Assembly: GCA_016710435.1 (NCBI GenBank)
Contig: JADJVV010000001.1
Span: 2,688,501 to 2,752,500 of the forward strand
DNA from: Hyphomicrobiales bacterium
Lineage (GTDB): Bacteria; Pseudomonadota; Alphaproteobacteria; Rhizobiales; Aestuariivirgaceae
DNA: 64,000 bases
Direction of reading: 5' to 3'
In this document: piece by piece, positions 41,946 through 49,820 of the stretch
Numbering within the stretch: the first letter of the stretch is position 1
How the letters are laid out: the number at the start of each line of letters is the position of its first letter
Notes under the pieces: generated by a model
Told to the model about the DNA's origin: nothing
Databases searched by the model: none
Seen by the model: the letters and a program-made list of their open reading frames with translations, nothing else
Position numbers and translations under genes: made by a program

Positions 41946-43727
41946 ATGACTCACCGTTACCGCAGCCACACCTGCGGCGCACTGCGCGCCGAACACGCTG
42001 GTGGCGAAACCCGCCTGTCTGGCTGGGTGCACCGCGTGCGCGATCATGGCGGCGTGCTCTTCATCGACCTGCGCGACCATTACGGCATGACGCAGGTGGT
42101 GGCAGACCCGGATTCACCGGCCTTCAAGACGGCCGAGCGGGTGCGTTCGGAATGGGTGATCCGCGTCGATGGCAAGGTCCGTCCGCGCCCCGCGGGCACC
42201 GAAAACAAGGACATGCCCACGGGCCTCGTCGAAGTCTACGCCACCGAAATCGAAGTGCTGAGCCAGGCCGCGGAATTGCCGCTGCCCGTCTTCGGCGAAC
42301 CCGACTATCCCGAGGACACGCGCCTCAAGTACCGCTTCCTCGATCTCCGCCGCGAGACGCTGCACAGGAACATCATGACGCGCACCCGCGTCGTGGCCGG
42401 CCTGCGCAACCGCATGAACGAGATCGGCTTCAACGAATTCTCGACGCCGATCCTCACCGCCTCGTCGCCCGAGGGCGCGCGCGACTTCCTCGTGCCGAGC
42501 CGCATTCACCCCGGCAAGTTCTTCGCGCTGCCGCAGGCGCCGCAGCAGTACAAGCAGCTCCTGATGGTGGCTGGCTTCGACCGCTACTTCCAGATTGCGC
42601 CGTGCTTCCGCGATGAAGACCCGCGGGCCGACCGCCTGCCGGGCGAATTCTACCAGCTCGACCTGGAAATGAGCTTCGTCACCCAGGACGACCTCTTCGC
42701 CACCATGGAGCCGGTGATACTCGATACCTTCGCTGCCTTCGCCAACGGCAAGACCGTGCGCAAGGACGTGCCGCGCATTCCCTACGACGTCTCCATGCGC
42801 AAGTACGGCACTGACAAGCCGGACCTCCGCAACCCCGTCGAGATGCAGGCGGTGACGCAGCACTTTGCAGGTTCAGGCTTCAAGGTCTTCGCGGGCATGA
42901 TCGCCAACGACCCGAAGGTGGAAGTCTGGGCCGTTCCAGCACCAAAGGGCGGCAGCCGCGCCTTCTGTGACCGCATGAACTCCTGGGCGCAAGGCGAAGG
43001 ACAGCCGGGTCTTGGCTATGTCTTCTGGCGCGAAGGCGAGGAGGGCGGTGCCGGCCCCATCGCCAAGAACATCGGGCCGGAACGCACGGACGCGATCCGC
43101 ACGCAACTTGGCCTCGGCGTGGGTGATGCCGTTTTCTTCGTGGCGGGGCGGCCCGAGAAGTTCGTGAAGTTCGCCGGCGACGCCCGCACCCGCGTGGGCA
43201 AGGAGCTGGCGCTCACCAACGAGAACGAATTTGCCCTCGCCTGGATCGTCGATTTCCCATTCTATGAGTACGACGAAGAGGAAAAGCAGGTGGCCTTCTG
43301 CCACAATCCCTTCTCCATGCCGCAAGGCGGGATGGAGGCGTTGCAGACGCAGGACCCGCTCACCATCAAGGCCTTCCAGTACGATATGGTGTGCAACGGC
43401 TTCGAGATCGCGAGCGGATCGATCCGCAACCATTCCCCCGAAACCATGGTCAAGGCCTTCGAGATCGCGGGCATGAACAAGGCCGTGGTGGAGGAGAAGT
43501 TCGGTGGCATGTACCGCGCCTTCCAGTATGGCGCACCGCCCCACGGCGGCATGGCCTTCGGCGTGGACCGGATCGTGATGCTGCTGGTGGGGGCCACCAA
43601 CCTCCGCGAGATCACGCTGTTCCCCATGAACCAGCAGGCCCAGGACCTGCTGATGGGGGCGCCTTCGGATGCCACGCCCAAACAGTTGCGCGAACTCCAC
43701 ATCCGCCTGAATTTGCCGGAAGCGTGA
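41946..43727 (+). CDS. aspS: Aspartyl-tRNA synthetase
   Basis: A 593-residue class IIb synthetase of the long bacterial form. An N-terminal OB-fold anticodon domain (LSGWVHRVRDHGGVLFIDLR) precedes the catalytic core with motif 2 CFRDEDPRADRLPGEF and motif 3 GMAFGVDRIVMLL. A GAD insertion domain lies between them. ATG 41946 starts the domain; the reading from 41916 adds leader. It charges tRNA-Asp and may be non-discriminating if the strain lacks AsnRS, which cannot be judged here. Confidence 0.96.
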   Translation: MTHRYRSHTCGALRAEHAGGETRLSGWVHRVRDHGGVLFIDLRDHYGMTQVVADPDSPAFKTAERVRSEWVIRVDGKVRPRPAGTENKDMPTGLVEVYATEIEVLSQAAELPLPVFGEPDYPEDTRLKYRFLDLRRETLHRNIMTRTRVVAGLRNRMNEIGFNEFSTPILTASSPEGARDFLVPSRIHPGKFFALPQAPQQYKQLLMVAGFDRYFQIAPCFRDEDPRADRLPGEFYQLDLEMSFVTQDDLFATMEPVILDTFAAFANGKTVRKDVPRIPYDVSMRKYGTDKPDLRNPVEMQAVTQHFAGSGFKVFAGMIANDPKVEVWAVPAPKGGSRAFCDRMNSWAQGEGQPGLGYVFWREGEEGGAGPIAKNIGPERTDAIRTQLGLGVGDAVFFVAGRPEKFVKFAGDARTRVGKELALTNENEFALAWIVDFPFYEYDEEEKQVAFCHNPFSMPQGGMEALQTQDPLTIKAFQYDMVCNGFEIASGSIRNHSPETMVKAFEIAGMNKAVVEEKFGGMYRAFQYGAPPHGGMAFGVDRIVMLLVGATNLREITLFPMNQQAQDLLMGAPSDATPKQLRELHIRLNLPEA

Positions 43728-43805
43728 GGTAACGGTGCGTTAACCCGCTTGTCTGAATCTGCCGTGTTGGGATAGGAAGCGGGGGCTTTCACAAAGAGGT
43801 CTTGA

Positions 43806-44699
43806 ATGAAGCGGATTCTGTTCGCGGCGGCCCTGAGCCTTGCCGTTACCCTGCCGGTGGCGGCACCGGCCCTGTCTGCCCCGGCAACCAGCCAGGAGCA
43901 GGCCATTCTTCTCAAGAAGAAGAAGGCATTGGCCGCCAAGCTGGCCGCTGAAAAGGCGCTCAAGGAAGCCGATGCCGAAGCAGCGCAGCTGAAGAAGGCC
44001 AAGGCCAAGCAGCCCAGCATCTTCGCGCGCAGGAAGCCTGTGGTCGCTGAGAAGCAGGCCGATCTCAAGAGCAAGGCCAAGCGCAAGACACTGCGCATTG
44101 AACCGGCGATGGATCGCCGCGTCACCGGCAAGCGCGATTGCACCGGCTTCATGGATTGCCTGTTCGGCAAGCGCAACGTGCGCGTCACCCGCAATCCCAG
44201 ACTGCAGACGGCGTCCTTCGCCGCCAATGCCGGCCTTTCCAACAAGACCACCCATGAAACCGTGAACTGGACCGAGAGCAAGTATCCGGCCGGGTCTCTC
44301 GTGGTGAAGACGCCGGAACGCGCCCTCTACTACGTTCTCGGCGATGGTGAAGCGATCCGCTATTCCGTCGGCGTGGGCAAGGAAGGCATGCAGTGGAGCG
44401 GTAACTCCACCATCGTGCGCAAGCAGGAGTGGCCGTCGTGGACGCCGCCCCAGGTGATGATCGAGCGTGAAGCGGCCAAGGGCCACTACATTCCCGACTT
44501 CATGGAAGGCGGCCCCGGCAATCCGCTCGGTGCCCGCGCCATGTATATCGGTGGCTCCATGTACCGCGTGCACGGCACCAACAACGAAGCCTCGATCGGC
44601 GGTGCCGTCTCGTCCGGCTGCATTCGCATGATGAACGCCGACGTGATCGACCTTTACGAACGCGTCAAGATCGGCTCGAAGATCTACGTCTATCAGTAA
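43806..44699 (+). CDS. L,D-transpeptidase (YkuD family) with Lys/Ala coiled-coil insert
   Basis: A 297-residue exported enzyme. A signal peptide ends near residue 25 (PALSA). Residues about 32-68 form a Lys/Ala/Glu-rich helical stretch, a likely coiled coil. A Cys pair lies in DCTGFMDCLFG. The YkuD domain starts at about 160 with MYRVHGTNN (H256) and SSGCIRMMN (C272), the SGC form also seen at 13170. AGAGG lies before ATG 43806. A strong terminator follows at 44721. Confidence 0.9.
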   Translation: MKRILFAAALSLAVTLPVAAPALSAPATSQEQAILLKKKKALAAKLAAEKALKEADAEAAQLKKAKAKQPSIFARRKPVVAEKQADLKSKAKRKTLRIEPAMDRRVTGKRDCTGFMDCLFGKRNVRVTRNPRLQTASFAANAGLSNKTTHETVNWTESKYPAGSLVVKTPERALYYVLGDGEAIRYSVGVGKEGMQWSGNSTIVRKQEWPSWTPPQVMIEREAAKGHYIPDFMEGGPGNPLGARAMYIGGSMYRVHGTNNEASIGGAVSSGCIRMMNADVIDLYERVKIGSKIYVYQ

Positions 44700-44720
44700 G
44701 GGGCAAGACTCCCCGAATGC

Positions 44721-44748
44721 AAAAGGCCACCTCCGGGTGGCCTTTTTG
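44721..44748 (+). terminator. Intrinsic terminator of the L,D-transpeptidase gene
   Basis: AAAAGGCCACC (44721-44731) and GGTGGCCTTTTT form an 11-base stem with a TCCG tetraloop, ending in five Ts. It starts 22 bases after the stop codon. A textbook Rho-independent terminator. Confidence 0.93.
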
Positions 44749-44890
44749 TTTGGAGCCGGGGCGAACCACGCCTTCCAATCTGTTCCGCGCCAGTTCTTTT
44801 CCCAACGGCTGGTTTGGCAACCATGTGGCGGGTATCTAACTGTTCACTCAGCAATCGCTGTGAAAGCGATCATCGCAACACGCCAACTTC

Positions 44891-44930
44891 AAAAACAAAT
44901 CGGCTCCGGTGGCAATGCCGACCGGAGCCG
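44891..44930 (-). terminator. Intrinsic terminator of the histone-like gene
   Basis: CGGCTCCGGT (44901-44910) pairs perfectly with ACCGGAGCCG (44921-44930). On the minus strand the stem is followed by ATTTGTTTTT, a T-rich tail. It lies 31 bases beyond the stop of the Lys/Ala-rich gene, which supports that tiny gene being a real transcription unit. Confidence 0.85.
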
Positions 44931-44960
44931 ATTGAAGAGAAAGCTCTTGTCGAAGAAGAA

Positions 44961-45053
44961 TTACTTCTTGGCGGCCTTCTTGGCCTTCTTCGCCTTCTTG
45001 GGCGCCTTCTTCACGGCCTTCTTAGCGGCCTTCTTTGCTTTCTTCGCAGCCAT
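44961..45053 (-). CDS. 30-residue histone-H1-like Lys/Ala-rich peptide
   Basis: A very short gene encoding about 30 residues, nearly all Lys and Ala: MAAKKAKKAAKKAVKKAP, then further KKAKKAKKAAKK repeats. ATG 45053 is chosen because AGGAG stands 6 bases upstream on the minus strand; ATG 45059 would touch the AGGAG. A strong terminator follows. The composition matches the H1-like tails of bacterial nucleoid proteins, so DNA or polyphosphate binding is plausible. It is too small for homology to be decisive. The glycosyltransferase at 3987 carries a similar tail. Confidence 0.7.
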   Translation of the reverse strand: MAAKKAKKAAKKAVKKAPKKAKKAKKAAKK

Positions 45054-45261
45054 AGTCATCTCCTAGAGATTTGGTTGTTAATGCCCCACAACGCAGGCTC
45101 TACAGTAAGTGATCCAAGCTGTTGCATGGCATTCATGCCTTTCACGCGCTTGTCACTGAACACTTACTGAACCCGTTTGTGTGATTCGGCAATATGCCGA
45201 CCACATCTTGTGTGTCTCACGGAAGTGCCTAACAACTGGTAAAAATTCAGGTGCTTCAATG

Positions 45262-45338
45262 TTTTCTCCGTGTACGGAGGAAATAAAATGGAGGCGGTGC
45301 AGGCTGGAAAACCGTTGTTTTGTAGGGATGCTCCGTAG
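45262..45338 (+). other. SD-sequestering hairpin and 16-residue open frame
   Basis: TTTTCTCCG (45262-45270) pairs with CGGAGGAAA (45275-45283) over nine positions, including one T-G wobble, around a TGTA loop. The stem hides a perfect GGAGG (45276-45280) that stands 7 bases before ATG 45288. The open frame reads MEAVQAGKPLFCRDAP and stops at 45336-45338. Such a stem could work as a translational switch or RNA thermometer, or the frame may be a chance reading in a non-coding RNA. Confidence 0.35.
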
Positions 45339-45407
45339 GCGGATCAATGGCCGGATTTTCGCCAGAAAGGCTGCTGAATTTCTTGTCCATCCGTTGCGTT
45401 CGAACGC

Positions 45408-45416
45408 TTATCCACA
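45408..45416 (+). promoter_or_regulatory. Perfect single DnaA box
   Basis: TTATCCACA matches the DnaA consensus at all nine positions. Only one such box was seen, so this is not an origin; it could modulate a nearby promoter or titrate DnaA. Confidence 0.4.
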
Positions 45417-45511
45417 AATATTTTGTCAGAGCATTCGCGGATCGGCATCGATGACGTGTGTTGAAGGGGCTCTGCGATGCGCTTCGAGCTGCTCAATGAG
45501 ATGAGTCTCCA

Positions 45512-45547
45512 TCAAAAAAAGGGCCGGAGCTTGCCGCGCCGGCCCTT
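45512..45547 (-). terminator. Intrinsic terminator of nrdJ
   Basis: AAGGGCCGG (45519-45527) pairs with CCGGCCCTT (45539-45547), loop 11 bases. On the minus strand the stem is followed by seven Ts. It begins 22 bases after the nrdJ stop codon. Confidence 0.93.
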
Positions 45548-45568
45548 CGCGTCACGAGTGACGGTTGA

Positions 45569-48500
45569 TTACGAGCAGCCGCTCGTCGATCCGCAGGTGT
45601 CGCACTTCATGCAAGTGCCGTTGCGGACCATGGTGTAGTTGCCGCATTCCGAACAGCAGTCGCCTTCGTAACCCTTGAGGCGGGCCTCGGTGCGGCGGTC
45701 CATGACGGCGACTTGCACCGGTTCGGACAGTGTCACCTTCGCTTCCACGATCTCGGCGGCAAGAGCCAGCGCCCCCACGGTTTCGCCCGCGCGCATCTGC
45801 AGCGCATGGGCAGGCGATGTCGGGGCTGCAACCTGCATGCCCTGTGGCATCACCACCACGTTGGAGAGGTTGGTCTTTCGCACGAAGCCGGTGGAAAGGA
45901 AGCGCTGCGCCGGAACCGAGGTGGGGCTGCGCACGTCCGTGCCGCTGTTCTCGCCCTTGCCCAGCGAGTCGAAGCCGAATTCCGAAGGCTCCACATGGGC
46001 GAGGTCGTTGCGGCCCAGGTAGGACACGGCCAGTTCGCGGAACACGTAGTCCAGGATCGACGTGGCGTTCTTGATCGAGTCATTGCCCTGCACCATGCCG
46101 GCCGGTTCGAACTTCGTGAAGGTGAAGGCATCCACGTATTCTTCCAGCGGTACGCCGTACTGCAGGCCGACCGAGACGGCGATGGCGAAGTTGTTCATCA
46201 TCGCGCGCAGGGCCGCACCTTCCTTGTGCATGTCGATGAACAGCTCGCCCAGGCGGCCGTCATCATATTCACCTGTACGGAGATAGACCTTGTGACCACC
46301 CACGACGGCCTTCTGGGTATAGCCCTTGCGCCGGGAGGGTAGCTTCTCGCGCTCGCGGATCATCACCCGCTCGACGATGCGCTCAACAACCGTCTCGACT
46401 CGCGCCGGCAGCGACTTCGCCACCAGGGCATCCGCCACGTCATCAGCCATGTCGTCCTCGTCCGCGATCAGCTGGGCCGAGAGCGGTTGCGACAGCTTGG
46501 AACCATCGCGGTAGAGTGCGTTGGCCTTGATGCCGAGCTTCCACGACAGCATGTAGGCTGCCGCGCAATCCTCAACCGCCGCATCATTCGGCATGTTGAT
46601 CGTCTTGGAGATGGCCCCCGAGATGAAGGGCTGCGAGGCTGCCATCATGCGGATATGGCTGTCGACCGAGAGGAAGCGCTTGCCGATGCGCCCGCACGGA
46701 TTGGCGCAATCGAACACCGGCAGGTGCTCGTCCTTGAGGCCAGGTGCGCCTTCCAGCGTCATGGCGCCACAGACATGGATGTTGGCCTTGTCGATGTCGG
46801 ACTTGGAGAAGCCGACGTGGGCCAGCATGTCGAAGGCAAAGTCGTTCAGCTGCGCATCCGTGAGCTTCAGTTCCGACTTGCAGAAGTCTTCGCCCAGCGT
46901 CCACTTGTTGAACACGAACTTGATGTCGAAGGCCGAAGCGAGGCCCGCCTCGATCTTTTGTATCTGCGCATCGCCGAAGCCCCTGGCGCGAAGCTGCGCG
47001 TGGTTCAGGGCAGGGCTGTCCGCCAGCGTGCCGTGGCCCACGGCATAGCCGATGATTCTTTCGATCTGTTCCTGGGCATATCCGAGCGTTCGGAGCGCTT
47101 CCGGCACCGCCTGGTTGATGATCTTGAAGTAGCCGCCACCGGCGAGCTTCTTGAATTTCACCAGCGCGAAGTCGGGTTCGATGCCCGTGGTATCGCAGTC
47201 CATGACGAGGCCGATCGTGCCCGTGGGGGCAACAACGGTGGCCTGCGCATTGCGGTAGCCATGCTTCTCACCCAGATCCACGGCGAGATCCCAGGCGCGG
47301 CGCGCGGCTGCGGCCAGCGACTTGTCCGGAAGGTCGTTCTCGTCCAACGGCACCGGAGCGACATTCACGCCCTCGTAGCCCACGGCTGCGCCGTAAGCCG
47401 CGCGGCGGTGGTTGCGCATCACCCGCAGCATGTGCTCGCGGTTCTTGGCGAAGCCCGCAAACGTGCCGCGCTCCTTGGCCATCTCGGCCGAAGTCGCATA
47501 GGCAATACCGGTCATGATGGCCGAAATGGCGGCACAGATGGCGCGGCCTTCGTGGCTGTCATAGGGGATGCCCGCCGTCATCAGCAGGCCGCCGATGTTG
47601 GCAAAGCCCAGGCCCAGGGTGCGGTAGTCGTAGGAGAGCCGGGCGATTTCCTTGGAGGGGAACTGCGCCATCAACACCGAGATTTCCAGCACAACGGTCC
47701 ACAGGCGCGTGGCATGTTCGTAGGCCGCGATGTCGAAGGAACCATCGGCTTTCTTGAACTGGATGAGGTTCAGCGAGGCGAGGTTGCACGCCGTGTCGTC
47801 CAGGAACATGTATTCCGAGCAGGGGTTCGAGGCACGGATGTCGCCGCTCGCCTTGCAGGTATGCCAGTCGTTGATGGTGGTGTGGAACTGGATGCCCGGA
47901 TCGGCCGAGGCCCATGCGGCATAGCCGATCTTGTCCCAAAGGGCGCGCGCCTTCATGGTCTTCATCGTCTTGCCGGTAATGCGGGCCTTGAGCGCCCAGT
48001 CACCATCCGTTTCGACAGCGCGCAGGAAGTCGTCGGTCACGCGGACCGAGTTGTTGGAGTTCTGGCCGGACACGGTGCGATAGGCCTCGCCGTCCCAATC
48101 CGTGTCATAGGTGTCGAACTGCAGTTCGGTGTAGCCCTGGCGCGCAAACTGTATGACGCGCTTGATGTAGTTGTCCGGCACCATGTTGCGGCGCGCGTCC
48201 CTGACGGCGCGCTTGAGGGCCGGGTTCTTCTCGATTTCGAAGCAGTCGGCGCCCGGACCGTCGCAATTCACGCAAGCCTTCATGATGGCCGCGAGGTGCC
48301 TCTTGACGATCTTGGACCCGGTGACCAGGGAGGCAACCTTCTCCTCCTCCTTCACCTTCCAATCGACGTACTGCTCAATATCCGGATGATCGACGTCAAC
48401 GACCACCATCTTGGCGGCGCGGCGCGTCGTGCCGCCCGACTTGATGGCGCCCGCCGCACGGTCGCCGATCTTGAGGAAGCTCATGAGGCCGGAGGACTTG

Positions 48501-49246
48501 CCGCCACCGGCCAGCTTTTCGCCTTCGCCGCGGAGGTAGGAGAAATTGGAGCCGGTGCCGGAGCCATACTTGAACAGGCGCGCCTCGCGCACCCACAGGT
48601 CCATGATGCCGCCCTCGTTCACGAGGTCGTCGGCGATCGACTGGATGAAGCAGGCATGCGGCTGCGGATGCTCATAGGCCGTCTTGGAGCGGGTGAGCTT
48701 GCCCGTTTCGTGATCGACATAATAATGACCCTGCGACGGACCATCGATGCCATAGGCCCAATGCAGGCCGGTGTTGAACCACTGCGGCGAATTCGGCGCG
48801 CAGATCTGGCGGGCCAGCATGGCGCAATGTTCGTCGTAGAAGGCGCGTGCATCGTCTTCCGAATCGAAATAGCCGCCCTTCCAGCCCCAATAGGTCCAAG
48901 TACCGGCCAGGCGGTTGAACACCTGCTTGGCCGAACGTTCGCCCGTCACGCGGTCCTTCTCGGGCACACCTTCCAGCGCCGTCTCGTCGGCAGCCGAACG
49001 CCACAGCCATGACGGCACGGTTTCTTCTTCGATGCGCTTGAGAGACTTGGGAACGCCCGCCTTGCGGAAATACTTCTGGGCGAGAATGTCGGTCGCGACC
49101 TGCGACCAGGCGGCGGGCACTTCGATGCCCTCCAGGCGGAAGACGATGCTCCCATCCGGATTCTTGATTTCACTCACGGCCTTGCGGAAATCGATCCCGT
49201 CATAAGCATCCCGTCCAGCCGTCGTGAAGCGCCGCTCAATTTTCAT
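45569..49246 (-). CDS. nrdJ: Vitamin B12-dependent (class II) ribonucleotide reductase
   Basis: A 1225-residue adenosylcobalamin-dependent enzyme reducing ribonucleotides to deoxyribonucleotides without oxygen dependence. The catalytic region has RASNPCSEYMFLDDTACNLA with the active-site Asn-Cys-Glu set. PTGTIGLVMDCDTTGIEPD is a phosphate-binding block. The C-terminus ends in a zinc-ribbon-like CCSECGNYTMVRNGTCMKCD with the CGSTSGC tail, giving redox Cys for substrate reduction. Length fits the long alphaproteobacterial form. NrdR-like and CtrA boxes lie 220-385 bases upstream. Confidence 0.97.
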   Translation of the reverse strand: MKIERRFTTAGRDAYDGIDFRKAVSEIKNPDGSIVFRLEGIEVPAAWSQVATDILAQKYFRKAGVPKSLKRIEEETVPSWLWRSAADETALEGVPEKDRVTGERSAKQVFNRLAGTWTYWGWKGGYFDSEDDARAFYDEHCAMLARQICAPNSPQWFNTGLHWAYGIDGPSQGHYYVDHETGKLTRSKTAYEHPQPHACFIQSIADDLVNEGGIMDLWVREARLFKYGSGTGSNFSYLRGEGEKLAGGGKSSGLMSFLKIGDRAAGAIKSGGTTRRAAKMVVVDVDHPDIEQYVDWKVKEEEKVASLVTGSKIVKRHLAAIMKACVNCDGPGADCFEIEKNPALKRAVRDARRNMVPDNYIKRVIQFARQGYTELQFDTYDTDWDGEAYRTVSGQNSNNSVRVTDDFLRAVETDGDWALKARITGKTMKTMKARALWDKIGYAAWASADPGIQFHTTINDWHTCKASGDIRASNPCSEYMFLDDTACNLASLNLIQFKKADGSFDIAAYEHATRLWTVVLEISVLMAQFPSKEIARLSYDYRTLGLGFANIGGLLMTAGIPYDSHEGRAICAAISAIMTGIAYATSAEMAKERGTFAGFAKNREHMLRVMRNHRRAAYGAAVGYEGVNVAPVPLDENDLPDKSLAAAARRAWDLAVDLGEKHGYRNAQATVVAPTGTIGLVMDCDTTGIEPDFALVKFKKLAGGGYFKIINQAVPEALRTLGYAQEQIERIIGYAVGHGTLADSPALNHAQLRARGFGDAQIQKIEAGLASAFDIKFVFNKWTLGEDFCKSELKLTDAQLNDFAFDMLAHVGFSKSDIDKANIHVCGAMTLEGAPGLKDEHLPVFDCANPCGRIGKRFLSVDSHIRMMAASQPFISGAISKTINMPNDAAVEDCAAAYMLSWKLGIKANALYRDGSKLSQPLSAQLIADEDDMADDVADALVAKSLPARVETVVERIVERVMIREREKLPSRRKGYTQKAVVGGHKVYLRTGEYDDGRLGELFIDMHKEGAALRAMMNNFAIAVSVGLQYGVPLEEYVDAFTFTKFEPAGMVQGNDSIKNATSILDYVFRELAVSYLGRNDLAHVEPSEFGFDSLGKGENSGTDVRSPTSVPAQRFLSTGFVRKTNLSNVVVMPQGMQVAAPTSPAHALQMRAGETVGALALAAEIVEAKVTLSEPVQVAVMDRRTEARLKGYEGDCCSECGNYTMVRNGTCMKCDTCGSTSGCS

Positions 49247-49464
49247 CTTCTTCGCCCTCTAATTCGCAATCTTTTGACCCGCGGACACGCAAAAGCGCCC
49301 ACGGATATGTCCCAACCCGCGTTCAACACCTGACCTGTTTTGGCGATTGTTACGCCCCCAACATCACGACGCAGGACACCACGGACAACGCCGCAGACCC
49401 ACTCGGTAACTCACCTTTTGGCCTCGTGATCTTGGATGCTGATAGTATGCCGCCCGCAGAAACC

Positions 49465-49480
49465 CGTCAATACCTAGTGT
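49465..49480 (-). promoter_or_regulatory. NrdR-like box, proximal
   Basis: CGTCAATACCTAGTGT matches the NrdR consensus acaCwAtATaTwGtgt at 11 of 16 positions, including CAATA, TAG and the TGT end. It is separated by exactly 15 bases from the second box, the spacing typical of NrdR pairs. It lies about 220 bases before the nrdJ start. Confidence 0.6.
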
Positions 49481-49481
49481 G

Positions 49482-49496
49482 TTAACGAAAGGTTAA
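49482..49496. promoter_or_regulatory. CtrA box 1 (TTAA-N7-TTAA)
   Basis: TTAACGAAAGGTTAA is an exact full CtrA site, 49482-49485 and 49493-49496 with 7 bases between. It lies in the spacer between the two NrdR-like boxes and shares its last base with the distal one. CtrA is the cell-cycle regulator of alphaproteobacteria. Confidence 0.65.
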
Positions 49497-49511
49497 TACC
49501 AGATATTGTGT
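49496..49511 (-). promoter_or_regulatory. NrdR-like box, distal
   Basis: ATACCAGATATTGTGT matches the NrdR consensus acaCwAtATaTwGtgt at 13 of 16 positions; read on the minus strand it begins ACACAATATCTGG. NrdR represses ribonucleotide reductase genes when dATP is high. The partner box begins 31 bases away. Confidence 0.7.
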
Positions 49512-49615
49512 CCCCGGGCCCCAGCGCCCTGTGGACATCCGCAAGATCATCCGATTCTGCCCCGAACCTCAAGCGCCATAAGGATATAAGCCACAGGGCG
49601 GAATGGCGCAGTGGA

Positions 49616-49630
49616 TTAACGCTGGGTTAA
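49616..49630. promoter_or_regulatory. CtrA box 2 (TTAA-N7-TTAA)
   Basis: TTAACGCTGGGTTAA is a second exact full CtrA site, extended to TTAACC at its right end as in the consensus. It lies about 370 bases before nrdJ and 191 bases past the end of the MttB-like gene. No other gene starts in this gap. Confidence 0.65.
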
Positions 49631-49648
49631 CCTTGACAGCCGTCAAGG
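49631..49648. promoter_or_regulatory. Inverted repeat next to CtrA box 2
   Basis: CCTTGAC (49631-49637) and GTCAAGG (49642-49648) are perfect 7-base arms around AGCC. A looser pair GGTCAA/TTGACC (49655-49660, 49676-49681) follows. The repeat could be an operator or the end of the MttB-like transcript. Confidence 0.35.
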
Positions 49649-49820
49649 GGCGGAGGTCAAAATAATGTCGGGCTGTTGACCGTCGGCCAGTTCTGGTCAC
49701 CTCCAGCCTATCTCAACCCGCGCGCGTAAACGGACCTCAATTCGGTTCAAATGCAATCGCAGGAAGGAATCGCGATCCGAACCTGTCTGCCTTGATCCTG
49801 CGTGAAGCAGGGACTGATTC

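Larger units (their letters stand above)
45054..45511. other. Gene-poor stretch with lower GC
   Basis: About 460 bases with no convincing protein gene. They hold the upstream region of the histone-like gene (minus strand), the SD-hairpin at 45262-45283 and a perfect DnaA box at 45408-45416. The composition is visibly less GC-rich than the neighbours and codon structure is absent. A non-coding RNA or transferred fragment is possible. Open frames on the plus strand across 45181-45504 lack family resemblance. Confidence 0.5.
49247..49820. other. 574-base regulatory gap upstream of nrdJ
   Basis: No gene is seen here. The gap contains the NrdR-like pair, two CtrA boxes and inverted repeats listed separately. 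Both flanking genes are on the minus strand, so this DNA serves nrdJ and the 3' end of the MttB-like gene. I looked for a cobalamin riboswitch and for a tRNA and found neither. Confidence 0.7.

Noticed and set aside
45181..45504. 107-codon plus-strand frame
   Set aside because: Arg/Cys-rich with no domain and atypical codon use; the stretch contains a stable hairpin and lower GC, so non-coding is more likely.
46487..49012. Long open frame (841 codons) on the plus strand opposite nrdJ
   Set aside because: It is the antisense shadow of nrdJ in GC-rich DNA: no recognisable domain, Arg/Gly/His-rich composition, and nrdJ is certain.
49247..49464. Cobalamin riboswitch in the nrdJ leader
   Set aside because: I did not find the B12-box core or the expected multi-helix arrangement; class II reductases are also not expected to be switched off by B12.
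49598..49640. tRNA-like sequence (GGCGGAATGGCGCAGTGG...)
   Set aside because: The D-loop-like start is followed by no T-loop GTTCRA or acceptor stem pairing; it is the CtrA box region.
49247..49820. Chromosome replication origin, given CtrA boxes
   Set aside because: No cluster of DnaA boxes is seen here (only 7 of 9 matches), and no origin-linked genes such as hemE, dnaA, gidA or parAB flank it.
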